Assembly (NCBI GenBank): GCA_012514895.1
Contig: JAAYZK010000087.1
Span: 1-38,234 of the forward strand
Reading direction: 5' to 3'
DNA from: Planctomycetota bacterium
Lineage (GTDB): Bacteria > Planctomycetota > Phycisphaerae > SM23-33 > FEN-1343
Length of the DNA stretch: 38,234 nt
This document shows, one piece after another, positions 7,172 through 14,463 of this stretch. Each line of letters begins with the position of its first letter. Positions within the stretch are counted from its first letter, which is position 1. Both the position numbers and the translations under genes were made by a program. The notes beneath the pieces were generated by a model. That model had not been told where the DNA came from. It saw only the letters and a program-made list of their open reading frames with translations, and searched no databases.

Positions 7172-8683
7172 GTGACGGCCCTGCTCACCGGCATGCTGCT
7201 GATCGTCGCCTGGCGGTCCACGCTGGCGGCCATGGCCGCCCGCTGGTTCACCGACGCGGAGGGCTACTACAGCCACGGGCCGCTGGTCCCCCTCGCCAGC
7301 CTCCTCGCCGCAATCGTCATCTTCCGCCGCAGGGGGCTGCCCGCGGGGCGGACCGCCGCGAGCGGGGCGGCGGGCTGGGCGCTCTTCGGCGCCTCCTGCC
7401 TGCTGCACCTGCTCAGCGCGTATGCGGGGGTGATGTTCGTCTCGGGGTTCGCCCTCCTGGGCGCCGCGGCGGGCCTGCTGCTGATCGCCGGCGGATGGCC
7501 GCTGGCGCGGGCGTACGCGGCGCCGGTGCTCCTGCTGGCGTTCATGGTGCCCCTGCCGATGCACTGGATCGCCGGGCTGAACCTCGCCCTCAAGACGCAC
7601 GCCGCCTCCGCGGCCGTGGGGCTGACGGGCGGCCTGCTGGGCATCCCGGCGGTGCTGGAAGGAAGCTGCATCTACCTCCGCGGCCCCGGCGGGGACGTGC
7701 GGCGGCTGGTGGTCGAGAATGTCTGCAGCGGCCTTCGCAGCCTGATCGGCCTGGTGTGGTTCGCCTCGCTGTACGCCCTCGTCGCCCTCAGCCGCGGCCG
7801 CCGGCGGCTGGTGCTGCTGGCGGCGGCGGCGCCCGTGGCGATCGGCTGCAACATTCTCCGCCTGGCGGTCCTTATCGCAGGGGCCCGCGCCGCCTCCGTC
7901 GCCTGCGCGGGCGAGGGGGGCTGGCTTCACGACCTGACGGCCCCGGCCGCCTTCCTGGCGGCCTTGGGCGTCCAGACGGCCTTGGACCGCCTCCTGGCGG
8001 CGCTGCCGTCCCGGCCCCCTTCGCCCCCGCAAACCCCCGCGGCGCCGTGGCGGACGCGGGGCGTGCTGCTCCGCCCGGCGGCGGTCCTCCTGGCCGTGGC
8101 GGTGCTGGGCGTGGTCGCGTCGCGACCGGCGGCGGCGGTCCCGCAGGGCCGCATGGCCCGCGACGCGGCGCCGGCGGCGCTGGAGGTGGATGGCCGCGTG
8201 TTTGCCGGGTGCGACCTCGACACCGACGGGCGGACCCCGGCGGTGCTGGGGACCGACGACATCCTCCGCCGCCGCTACGAGGACGGGCCGGACGTGGTCG
8301 AACTGGTGATCGTGCACAGCGCCGGCGGCCGCTGGGCCGCCCACCCGCCGGAGGTGTGCCTGGCCGGGGCCGGCCAGCGCCTCCTGGCCGCCCGGGCGTG
8401 GGAGGCAGGCGAGGGGCTGCCGGCGATGCGGGAGTTGATCACCGAGGACGGCGGGCGGCGTCTGTGCCACCTTTACGTCTACGCCTGCGGCGGCCGCACG
8501 ACGTGCAGCTTCTCGGCGCAGCAGGGCCTGATCCTCCTGGGCGGACTCCAGCGGCGGCCGGCGGGTGCGGCGCTGATCCGCCTGACGGTCCCCGCCGCCG
8601 GCCGCGACGTCGAAGGGGCGCGGGTGCTGGCCCGCCGGGCCGCCGGGCGCCTGCTGCCGGGGATCCTGGAGCGGCTGAACTGA
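7172..8683 (+). CDS. exosortase fused to an EpsI-like C-terminal domain
   Basis: Exosortases are polytopic membrane cysteine transpeptidases that process PEP-CTERM proteins. Residues 1-280 show the family pattern: YYSHGPLVPLASL near the N-terminus and catalytic C185 (ENVCSGLRSLIGL), R230 (CNILRLAVLIAG) and H253 (WLHDL) in successive membrane-edge segments. Residues about 300-503 form a soluble EpsI-like domain after one more transmembrane helix; it includes HPPEVCLAGAGQRLLAAR, the common EpsI signature. In many bacteria EpsI is a separate gene, so this is a fused form. The GTG start at 7172 is in the same frame as the upstream gene, separated from its TGA by one codon. Total length is 503 residues. 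Assignment to a named exosortase subtype is left open. Confidence 0.85.
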   Translation: MTALLTGMLLIVAWRSTLAAMAARWFTDAEGYYSHGPLVPLASLLAAIVIFRRRGLPAGRTAASGAAGWALFGASCLLHLLSAYAGVMFVSGFALLGAAAGLLLIAGGWPLARAYAAPVLLLAFMVPLPMHWIAGLNLALKTHAASAAVGLTGGLLGIPAVLEGSCIYLRGPGGDVRRLVVENVCSGLRSLIGLVWFASLYALVALSRGRRRLVLLAAAAPVAIGCNILRLAVLIAGARAASVACAGEGGWLHDLTAPAAFLAALGVQTALDRLLAALPSRPPSPPQTPAAPWRTRGVLLRPAAVLLAVAVLGVVASRPAAAVPQGRMARDAAPAALEVDGRVFAGCDLDTDGRTPAVLGTDDILRRRYEDGPDVVELVIVHSAGGRWAAHPPEVCLAGAGQRLLAARAWEAGEGLPAMRELITEDGGRRLCHLYVYACGGRTTCSFSAQQGLILLGGLQRRPAGAALIRLTVPAAGRDVEGARVLARRAAGRLLPGILERLN

Positions 8684-8705
8684 CGGGCTCATGAAAGGAC
8701 GCCGC

Positions 8706-9593
8706 ATGAGAGGCACGATTCTCAGATGCATCGTTCCCGCCCTGGCCTGCCTGGCGGCGGCGCTGGCCCTGGCGGCGGGGCTGCTGCTGCGGCCGTCCCG
8801 GGGGACGGTGCGGCTGGAGCAGGCCCGCCTGGCCCTGGAGGCGGGCAACCCGCACCTGGCGCTGCACGAGGCGGCCCTCGCGCTGCAGCACGATCCGGCG
8901 TCGGCCGACGCCCTGTGGATCCGCGGGCGGGCCCAGCTCAAGAGCGAGCAGTTCGACCCGGCCCGGCGGACCGCCGAGGCGTTCGTCGCCCTCCACGGCG
9001 ACGACCCCCGGGGCCATCGCCTGCAGGTCGAGGAGGCCTTCCGGCGGATGCCGGAGGCCGACGCCGCCGCGACGCTCGAAGCCCAGGCCGCCTGGTTCGA
9101 CGCGCACGGCTCGGCGGCCGAGGCGGCGCTCATCCGGGCGTGCATCGACCAGGACGGCGCCGACGAGCACCTGCGGCGCGCCCTGCGGGCCGAGCCAACC
9201 CTCTGGGCCGCCTGGGACCTGGCCCTGTTCCGGGCACGGCGTTCGGCCGACCCGGCGGCCCTGTCGCGGTTCGCCTGCCACCTGGCCGACCAGCCGTCCG
9301 TCCCGGCGCCGCTGGCATGCGACACGATCCAGGCGGTGCTCTCGAGCCCCCGCGGCCCCTCGCCGGCGGACCGCTTGGCCGTCTGCACGCAACTGGCGGC
9401 CCGCATCGACGCGGCCGGCCGGCAGACCCCCGCCGCCGACCTGGCCGGGGCCTACGTCGCGCTGGCCGCCGGGCGGCTCGACGAGGCCAGGGCCGCGCTG
9501 CACCGCATCCTGGCGGCCCAGCCGTCCTGCGCCGAGGCGAAGCGCCTGCTGGCGCTGGCGCTGGCCGCGCCGCCCGGGCGGGGGGACTCTTGA
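8706..9593 (+). CDS. membrane-anchored TPR protein of the exosortase locus
   Basis: The 295-residue product begins with a hydrophobic helix (about residues 5-27), best read as an uncleaved anchor or signal, followed by TPR-like helix pairs (LEQARLALEAGNPHLALHEAALALQHDPASADALWIRGRA is split here by position 36-75) and a C-terminal TPR-like unit (LAAGRLDEARAALHRILAAQ). ATG 8706 is preferred over the in-frame ATG 8691 because AAAGGA sits about 8 nt upstream of 8706. It starts 22 nt after the exosortase stop, so it is probably co-transcribed. TPR proteins are frequent partners in exosortase/exopolysaccharide loci, where they act as assembly scaffolds; that role is inferred here. Confidence 0.65.
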   Translation: MRGTILRCIVPALACLAAALALAAGLLLRPSRGTVRLEQARLALEAGNPHLALHEAALALQHDPASADALWIRGRAQLKSEQFDPARRTAEAFVALHGDDPRGHRLQVEEAFRRMPEADAAATLEAQAAWFDAHGSAAEAALIRACIDQDGADEHLRRALRAEPTLWAAWDLALFRARRSADPAALSRFACHLADQPSVPAPLACDTIQAVLSSPRGPSPADRLAVCTQLAARIDAAGRQTPAADLAGAYVALAAGRLDEARAALHRILAAQPSCAEAKRLLALALAAPPGRGDS

Positions 9594-9626
9594 CACGGAG
9601 GCCCACAGTGCTGAAAGTAGCCCCCT

Positions 9627-10658
9627 ATGCGCCAGATGATTCTCATGATTGACGGCGTCGCCGACGGGCTGAACGCCAAGACGGGTATCAACCTCCTTCG
9701 CTACCAACCTGAGCAGGTCGCTGCGGCGATCGACCGGGCGCCCGGTGCGGCCACGTGCGGCGAGCGGTACGGGATCGGCGGGTCCGTCCCGGTGATCACG
9801 GGCCTGGACCAGGCGCCGCCGGCCGACACGTTCGTCCTGGCCGTCGCCCCGGCCGGCGGGCGGATCCCCGTGCCGTGGCGGCCGACGATCCTCGAGGCGA
9901 TCGGCCGGGGGATGGACATCCTCTCGGGCATGCACCAGTTCCTCTGCGACGACGCCGAGTTCGCCGCCGCCGCGGCCGCCGCGGGGGTGAAGCTCATCGA
10001 CGTCCGCAGGAACAACGCCCGCACCGTCGCCCGACGCAAGGGGATCGACCCGCGGTGCCTGCGGATCCACACCGTCGGCCACGACTGCAACTGCGGCAAG
10101 ATGGTCGTCAGCCTCGAACTGGCCCGCGCCCTGACGCGCGCCGGCCACGACGCCAAGTTTGCCCCCACCGGCCAGACGGGCATCATGATCGAAGGGGACG
10201 GCTGCCCCATCGACTGCGTCGTCGCCGACTTCATCAACGGCGCCGCCGAGCAGCTCGTCCTGGACCACCAGCACCACAGCATCCTGCTGGTCGAGGGCCA
10301 GGGCTCGATCACCCACCCGATGTACTCGTCGGTGACGCTGGGGCTGCTGCACGGCTGCCTGCCCGACGGGCTGATCCTCTGCTACCGCATGGGCCGCACG
10401 CACCACACCAACATCGACGTGGCCTGCAGACCCCTGGCCGAGTTGCGGGAGCTGTACACCACGCTGGGGTCGGTCCACTACCCCTGCAAGGTCATCGCGG
10501 TCGGCGCCAACACGATGGGCTTCTGCGACGCCGAGGCCCGCAGCGAGTGCGAGCGGGTCGAGGCCGAGATGGGCCTGCCGACGGTCGACATCGTCCGCCA
10601 CGGTCCGGCGCGGCTCATCGAGGCGGTGCTGGCGCTGAAGCGGGAGCTGGGCAAGTGA
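9627..10658 (+). CDS. DUF1611 family protein, DgcN-like (N-acetyl-D-amino acid metabolism)
   Basis: This 343-residue protein belongs to the DUF1611 family: an N-terminal Rossmann-like region (1-140) and a P-loop-like C-terminal domain with GHDCNCGKM near residue 152, which is the family's modified Walker A. DUF1611 proteins are commonly paired with an enolase-superfamily epimerase, as here. In marine bacteria such a pair (DgcN and DgcA) has been described as acetylating D-glutamate and then inverting N-acetyl-D-glutamate. The present genes overlap by 4 nt (GTGA at 10655-10658), the strongest local evidence that they work together. Start ATG 9627 has no clear Shine-Dalgarno; ATG 9636 is an alternative. 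The substrate need not be glutamate. Confidence 0.8.
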   Translation: MRQMILMIDGVADGLNAKTGINLLRYQPEQVAAAIDRAPGAATCGERYGIGGSVPVITGLDQAPPADTFVLAVAPAGGRIPVPWRPTILEAIGRGMDILSGMHQFLCDDAEFAAAAAAAGVKLIDVRRNNARTVARRKGIDPRCLRIHTVGHDCNCGKMVVSLELARALTRAGHDAKFAPTGQTGIMIEGDGCPIDCVVADFINGAAEQLVLDHQHHSILLVEGQGSITHPMYSSVTLGLLHGCLPDGLILCYRMGRTHHTNIDVACRPLAELRELYTTLGSVHYPCKVIAVGANTMGFCDAEARSECERVEAEMGLPTVDIVRHGPARLIEAVLALKRELGK

Positions 10659-11683
10659 AGCTCGCCCTGCGGACCTTCGACCTGGCCCTTCGCCACCGGT
10701 TCACGATCGCCCGGGGGTCCAAGACGCACCAGCGGACGCTGATCGTCCAACTCGAACACGAGGGCGTCCGCGGCTACGGCGAGGCGCCGCACTACCCCTA
10801 CTACGGCGCGACCGTCGAGGGCGCCGCCGAGGCCCTGCGGCGGACCGGGGACCTGCTGGCCGCCGCGGCCGCCGACAACCCCGAGGCGCTGTGGGACGCC
10901 GCCGGGGAGCTGCTGGCCGATCAGCCCTTCGCCCGCTGCGCCCTGGACGAGGCCGCGTGGGACCTGGCGGGCAAGCTCGCCCGAAGGCCGGTGTGGGCGC
11001 TGTGGGGGCTGTCGATCGACCGGATCCCCCCCAGCAGCTACACGATCGGCATCGACACGATCGAGACGATGGCCGCCAAGCTCGACGAGCAGCCCGACTG
11101 GCCGGTGTACAAGATCAAGCTGGGCACCGCCGACGACGTCGCCATCGTCCGGGCCCTGCGCGGGCGGACGGGCGCGGCCTTCCGCGTGGACGCCAACTGC
11201 GGCTGGACCGCCGAAGCGGCGATCGCCAACGCCGCGGCCCTGGCCGAGCTGGGCGTGGAGTTCATCGAGCAGCCGCTGGCCGGCGGGGACTACGACGGCG
11301 CCGCCCGCGTGCGGGAGGCCTCGCCGCTGCCGATCCTCGCCGACGAGAGTTGTGTCGCCGAAGCGGACGTCGACCGCTGCGCGGGGGCCTTCGACGGGAT
11401 CAACATCAAGCTCACCAAGTGCGGCGGCCTGACGCCCGCGCGGCGGATGATCGCCCGGGCCCGCCAGTTGGGTCTGTCGGTGATGATCGGCTGCATGACC
11501 GAGTCGACCGTCGGCATCTCCGCCGGCGCCCAACTGCTGCCCCTGGTCGACTACGCCGACCTCGACGGTGCCGTCCTCCTGGCCGACGATACCGCCGCCG
11601 GGGTGACCGTCACGCCCCGCCGTGTGGTGTATCCCGACACGCCGGGGACGGGGGCGGGCCCGTTGAGAGCGGGCCTGCCTTGA
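10655..11683 (+). CDS. enolase-superfamily epimerase (dipeptide epimerase / DgcA-like)
   Basis: The 342-residue protein is a muconate-lactonizing subgroup member of the enolase superfamily. The N-terminal capping domain (1-120) precedes a TIM barrel with the KxK base (YKIKLGT), metal ligands D (RVDANCGW), E (EFIEQPL) and D (ILADESC), and the second-base lysine (INIKLTKCGG). These residues support 1,1-proton transfer, i.e. epimerisation at an alpha carbon, as in L-Ala-D/L-Glu epimerases. Its GTG start overlaps the TGA of the DUF1611 gene, implying translational coupling. The DUF1611 partner favours an N-acyl amino acid racemase (DgcA-like) role over a murein dipeptide role, but sequence alone does not decide. 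The last 15 residues are low complexity. Confidence 0.85.
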   Translation: MKLALRTFDLALRHRFTIARGSKTHQRTLIVQLEHEGVRGYGEAPHYPYYGATVEGAAEALRRTGDLLAAAAADNPEALWDAAGELLADQPFARCALDEAAWDLAGKLARRPVWALWGLSIDRIPPSSYTIGIDTIETMAAKLDEQPDWPVYKIKLGTADDVAIVRALRGRTGAAFRVDANCGWTAEAAIANAAALAELGVEFIEQPLAGGDYDGAARVREASPLPILADESCVAEADVDRCAGAFDGINIKLTKCGGLTPARRMIARARQLGLSVMIGCMTESTVGISAGAQLLPLVDYADLDGAVLLADDTAAGVTVTPRRVVYPDTPGTGAGPLRAGLP

Positions 11684-11706
11684 GCGAGCGGAGCGAGTCG
11701 AAGGGG
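11681..11706. repeat. short dispersed GAGCGAGCGGAGCGAGTCG-type repeat unit
   Basis: The stretch beginning TGAGCGAGCGGAGCGAGTCG, followed by AAGGGG, overlaps the epimerase stop codon and lies in the following gap. It matches a short interspersed repeat met in many bacterial genomes, whose translation reads LSERSESKG. Only one copy was seen in this window, so the assignment rests on recognition of the motif. Confidence 0.5.
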
Positions 11707-11738
11707 AATTGCTGCGAACCGCTCCCGCTGTCGGGCGA

Positions 11739-11744
11739 TATAAT
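11739..11744 (+). promoter_or_regulatory. perfect -10 box (TATAAT) upstream of the 11785 gene
   Basis: A consensus TATAAT lies 40 nt before the ATG at 11785; no good -35 is seen at the usual distance (GAACCG at 17 nt). GAGGAAGGG just before the ATG is a strong ribosome-binding site. Confidence 0.5.
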
Positions 11745-11784
11745 CATGACAGACACTTACATGCGTTAACCGAGGAAGGGCCGG

Positions 11785-13236
11785 ATGAGCGAGAACGAGA
11801 TGCCCAAGACCCTTTGGATGCTGCTGGTTGCGTTCGTTCTGACGGCGGCGGCGACCGCCGGCGTGGCGCAGGTCGGCGGTCTGACCGACCCCGGCCAGTC
11901 GCTGGGGAACCTGACGGTCACCGGCCAGGTGACCGGGGGGTTCGCTTTCCGCGGGACGGTGCCCTACGCGGGGGTCAACGAGCTGCGCCTGCGCCTGCCC
12001 AGCGAAACGATCGACACCTTCGGGCGCGACGCGATGAGCCTCGAGAGGCTCCAGAGCGGAAACCTCTACGGCCCGCAGCCTTACACACCCCCGAGCCGCG
12101 CGACCTACATGCTCCGCCAGGCGGCCCGGTCGACCTACGCCTTTGACCCGGTGACCGGCAGCGTCACCGCCACGGGCGGGGCCGGCGTGATCCTCCCGCG
12201 GCCGCAGCAGTCGGAACTGGTGCGCGACTATGCCTTTGCGCCCATCCTGTCGCAGGAGGACCTCGCCCGCGTCGTCAGCCGTTCCGACCGGACAGCCATC
12301 ACGCCGGTCGGCGACGCCCCGCTCAGCGCCGTCACCACCGTCGACCAGGACCGTCCCGGCACCAGCGCCCTGTTCGGCATGATCCAGGAGACCCAGCGCC
12401 AGCGGCTCGCCGAGACCATGCTCGAACTGAAGGCCCGCGAAGACCAGGGCGCCGGGCTGGACGAGGAGACGGACGCCGAGGCGCCGGCCGACGAGATGGA
12501 GGACGCCGAGGGCCGTCCCGAAAACACCTTCGCCGATCTGCTCACGCGCCTGGCCCGTACCGAGCCCGGCGGGATGCAGCCGGGGGATCTGCGGCCCGGC
12601 GCCGCGGCCCCCAGCGGGAGCCTCGAGCAGCTCGACACCGACCCCAGCGCCCGCCCGGCGGCGCGGCAGCCGACCGGATCGCTGGCCGTGTCCCTGGGCG
12701 GCAACGTCGTTGTCCGCGACCTGGCCGGGACCGGCGGCGGTCTGTTCAACCGCTACATGAGCCAGGGCGACGATCTGCTGCGCGCCGGCCGCTTCTACCA
12801 GGCGGCGTCGGCCTACAGCCGTGCCCAGCTCATCCACGAGTTCAACCCCCTGGCGGCCCTCGGCGCCGGCCTGGCCTACCTCGGCGCCGGCGAGAGCCAC
12901 CGCGCCAGCTACCAGCTTGGCCGGGGCGTGCGGCTGTTCCCGGATCTGGTGCAGGTCCGGATCGACCTGGACGCCCTGGTCGGCGCCGAGGTGATCGACC
13001 GCCGGGCCGGCGAGGTCCGCGACCTGCTGGGCGAGACGGTCGAGCCCGGCGACCTGCCCCTGGTCTTCCTGCTGACCTTCATCCACGCCAATCGGGGCAA
13101 CGCCGACGAGGCCCGCCGCTGGGCCTCCGAACTGGCCCCCCTGGCCGCAGGCGACAGCCGCCTGGCCGACTACGCCGCAGCGATCCTGGGCGGTGAGCCC
13201 GTGGTCGGGCCGGCCGACGCCGCTGAAGCACCGTAG
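11785..13236 (+). CDS. secreted protein of unknown function with C-terminal TPR-like domain
   Basis: I do not recognise this 483-residue protein as a named family. It has a signal peptide (MPKTLWMLLVAFVLTAAATA, residues 6-25), a region of about 180 residues rich in Arg, Tyr and Pro with no visible motif, an acidic low-complexity linker (about residues 215-240), and a C-terminal helical part (about 320-470). That part reads as TPR-like helix pairs: DDLLRAGRFYQAASAYSRAQ, then NPLAALGAGLAYLGAGE, then HRASYQLGRGVRLFPD. The likely location is periplasm or outer face. It has its own TATAAT and ends 22 nt before a strong terminator, so it appears monocistronic. A scaffold or assembly role would fit TPRs but is not shown. 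Confidence 0.8.
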   Translation: MSENEMPKTLWMLLVAFVLTAAATAGVAQVGGLTDPGQSLGNLTVTGQVTGGFAFRGTVPYAGVNELRLRLPSETIDTFGRDAMSLERLQSGNLYGPQPYTPPSRATYMLRQAARSTYAFDPVTGSVTATGGAGVILPRPQQSELVRDYAFAPILSQEDLARVVSRSDRTAITPVGDAPLSAVTTVDQDRPGTSALFGMIQETQRQRLAETMLELKAREDQGAGLDEETDAEAPADEMEDAEGRPENTFADLLTRLARTEPGGMQPGDLRPGAAAPSGSLEQLDTDPSARPAARQPTGSLAVSLGGNVVVRDLAGTGGGLFNRYMSQGDDLLRAGRFYQAASAYSRAQLIHEFNPLAALGAGLAYLGAGESHRASYQLGRGVRLFPDLVQVRIDLDALVGAEVIDRRAGEVRDLLGETVEPGDLPLVFLLTFIHANRGNADEARRWASELAPLAAGDSRLADYAAAILGGEPVVGPADAAEAP

Positions 13237-13257
13237 CCGCTCCCCGCAGAGACGAAC

Positions 13258-13290
13258 AAGGGCGGGCCCTCGAGGGACCCGCCCTTTCTT
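13258..13290. terminator. intrinsic terminator shared by convergent genes
   Basis: A 9-bp GC-rich stem (13258-13266 with 13278-13286, AAGGGCGGG/CCCGCCCTT) continues inward through CCC/GGG around a TCGA loop, followed on the plus strand by TTTCTT. It lies between the 11785 gene (plus) and the PEP-CTERM gene (minus) and can serve both, with the better T-tract on the plus strand. Confidence 0.85.
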
Positions 13291-13317
13291 CGTGTTTCGT
13301 CGTGATGCGCCGGTCGC

Positions 13318-14106
13318 TTACCGCCTGCGGCGGATCAGCGCCAGGGCGCCCAGACCCAGCAGGCTCATCGTGGCCGGCTCGGGAACGACGACGTCGACGT
13401 CGTCGATGTACACGCCGCCCATGTGGCTTTCGAAGTTGCCGACATAGACCTTCGTGATGGAGGTCTCGAGCCCCACGGCGCCCGTCTGGCTGACGACCCC
13501 GTCAATGGCGAGGGTCATCGACCCGTCGGCGTTGAGGGTGTAGATGTACGTGCTCCACCTGCCGTCGCCGGCGATCTCGGGATCGTGGACCGTGCCGGTG
13601 CCGATGATGGACAGGGCGTCGACCTGGCGGGGGCCGCCGAACCAGGCCTGAGAGAAGTTGTCATAGCCGCTCTGCTTCCACGCTACGTAGTTCGGGCCCG
13701 TCCAGACATAGCCGCTGTTGCCGCTGATGTAGGTCCGGTTCAGCAGGGCGATGCCCCAGTTGTACGTACCGGCGACACCGACGTTCCAGCCCCAGAGGTT
13801 CCCGCCCGGGCGCGAGTCGGCCGCAGGGATGGGGTTCTCGGGGTCGGTTTTGTCGTCCAGGGCCGACTTGCCCATGTCGTACACCTTCATCGAGACATAC
13901 CCGCCCGCCTGCAGCGGGGTGTCCAGGGTCATCACGCCAACGACGCGGGTTCCGACGTACAGGCAGGTGTTCGCGGCATTGTCCGGGTCGGCGACGACCG
14001 TCCCGATGCCGAAGGCGTTGCCCGACTCGAAGTCTTCAACGATGGCGCCCATCGCACCTGTGCACGCCAGCGCCAGCACGCACACAACAGCTCCAGATAT
14101 TCTCAT
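13318..14106 (-). CDS. PEP-CTERM sorting domain surface protein, function unknown
   Basis: The 262-residue product has a signal peptide (MRISGAVVCVLALACTGAMG), a single beta-rich domain beginning EDFESGNAFG and ending with VYIDDVDVVV, and a textbook PEP-CTERM tail (VPEPATMSLLGLGALALIRR). The FESG...YIDDV layout resembles concanavalin-like jelly-roll domains used for binding polysaccharide or surface material; that is inference. The exosortase at 7172 is the obvious processing enzyme in view. AGGAGG lies 6 nt upstream of ATG 14106, the best Shine-Dalgarno in the window. The gene is convergent with its left neighbour and shares its terminator, and it has a leader of about 200 nt. Confidence 0.87.
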   Translation of the reverse strand: MRISGAVVCVLALACTGAMGAIVEDFESGNAFGIGTVVADPDNAANTCLYVGTRVVGVMTLDTPLQAGGYVSMKVYDMGKSALDDKTDPENPIPAADSRPGGNLWGWNVGVAGTYNWGIALLNRTYISGNSGYVWTGPNYVAWKQSGYDNFSQAWFGGPRQVDALSIIGTGTVHDPEIAGDGRWSTYIYTLNADGSMTLAIDGVVSQTGAVGLETSITKVYVGNFESHMGGVYIDDVDVVVPEPATMSLLGLGALALIRRRR

Positions 14107-14303
14107 CTTTCCGCCTCCTCAGAAATGAACGGACCAGGGGCACCAGGCTCCATGCCCCAATAACGATCATTGCCCCACTGGCAATGCAGACCTCCCATGT
14201 ACAGGGCGCGGGCAGAACAGCAAAGAAGCTCCGACCCCGCCAGACGCAAACGGATATGGCGCCCTCCAACGTGCCGCCCGAACAGGCGCAGGCACTTGGG
14301 CAC
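14107..14303 (-). other. untranslated leader of the PEP-CTERM gene with a hairpin
   Basis: No gene is seen in 14107-14463. The minus-strand promoter at 14310-14337 would give a leader of about 200 nt. It contains a perfect 7-bp hairpin (CATTGCC/GGCAATG, 14168-14186, 5-nt loop). No known riboswitch class was recognised in it. Confidence 0.45.
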
Positions 14304-14309
14304 GTGTCC

Positions 14310-14337
14310 ACTATATCAGATTCCTGGAATCCGTCAA
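14310..14337 (-). promoter_or_regulatory. sigma70-type promoter of the PEP-CTERM gene
   Basis: Read on the minus strand, TTGACG (14332-14337) is followed by a 16-nt spacer and TATAGT (14310-14315). Confidence 0.6.
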
Positions 14338-14386
14338 GATGCATTTTCCTGGACAGGATCTGCGAACGTGCCCGGCTGACTGGGAC

Positions 14387-14414
14387 TTGCCAGGGCGGGG
14401 CCAACCGGTATGAT
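14387..14414 (+). promoter_or_regulatory. sigma70-type promoter of the dehydrogenase/aldolase pair
   Basis: TTGCCA (14387-14392), a 16-nt spacer and TATGAT (14409-14414). Because the -10 box covers the in-frame ATG at 14410, translation must start downstream, supporting ATG 14464. Confidence 0.6.
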
Positions 14415-14463
14415 CCGCCTTCGGCGGCGGCATGCTTCCCGGCCGGCCGCGAGGAGGTCGGCG

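Noticed and set aside
9590-9613. TTGACA after the TPR gene as a promoter for the DgcN-like gene
   Set aside because: No acceptable -10 lies at 16-18 nt (TGAAAG, GAAAGT, AAAGTA), so it may be chance.
6314-10601. Two long minus-strand frames over the exosortase and DgcN-like genes
   Set aside because: They are stop-free shadows in GC-rich DNA without any recognisable domain; the plus-strand genes have catalytic motifs and ribosome sites.
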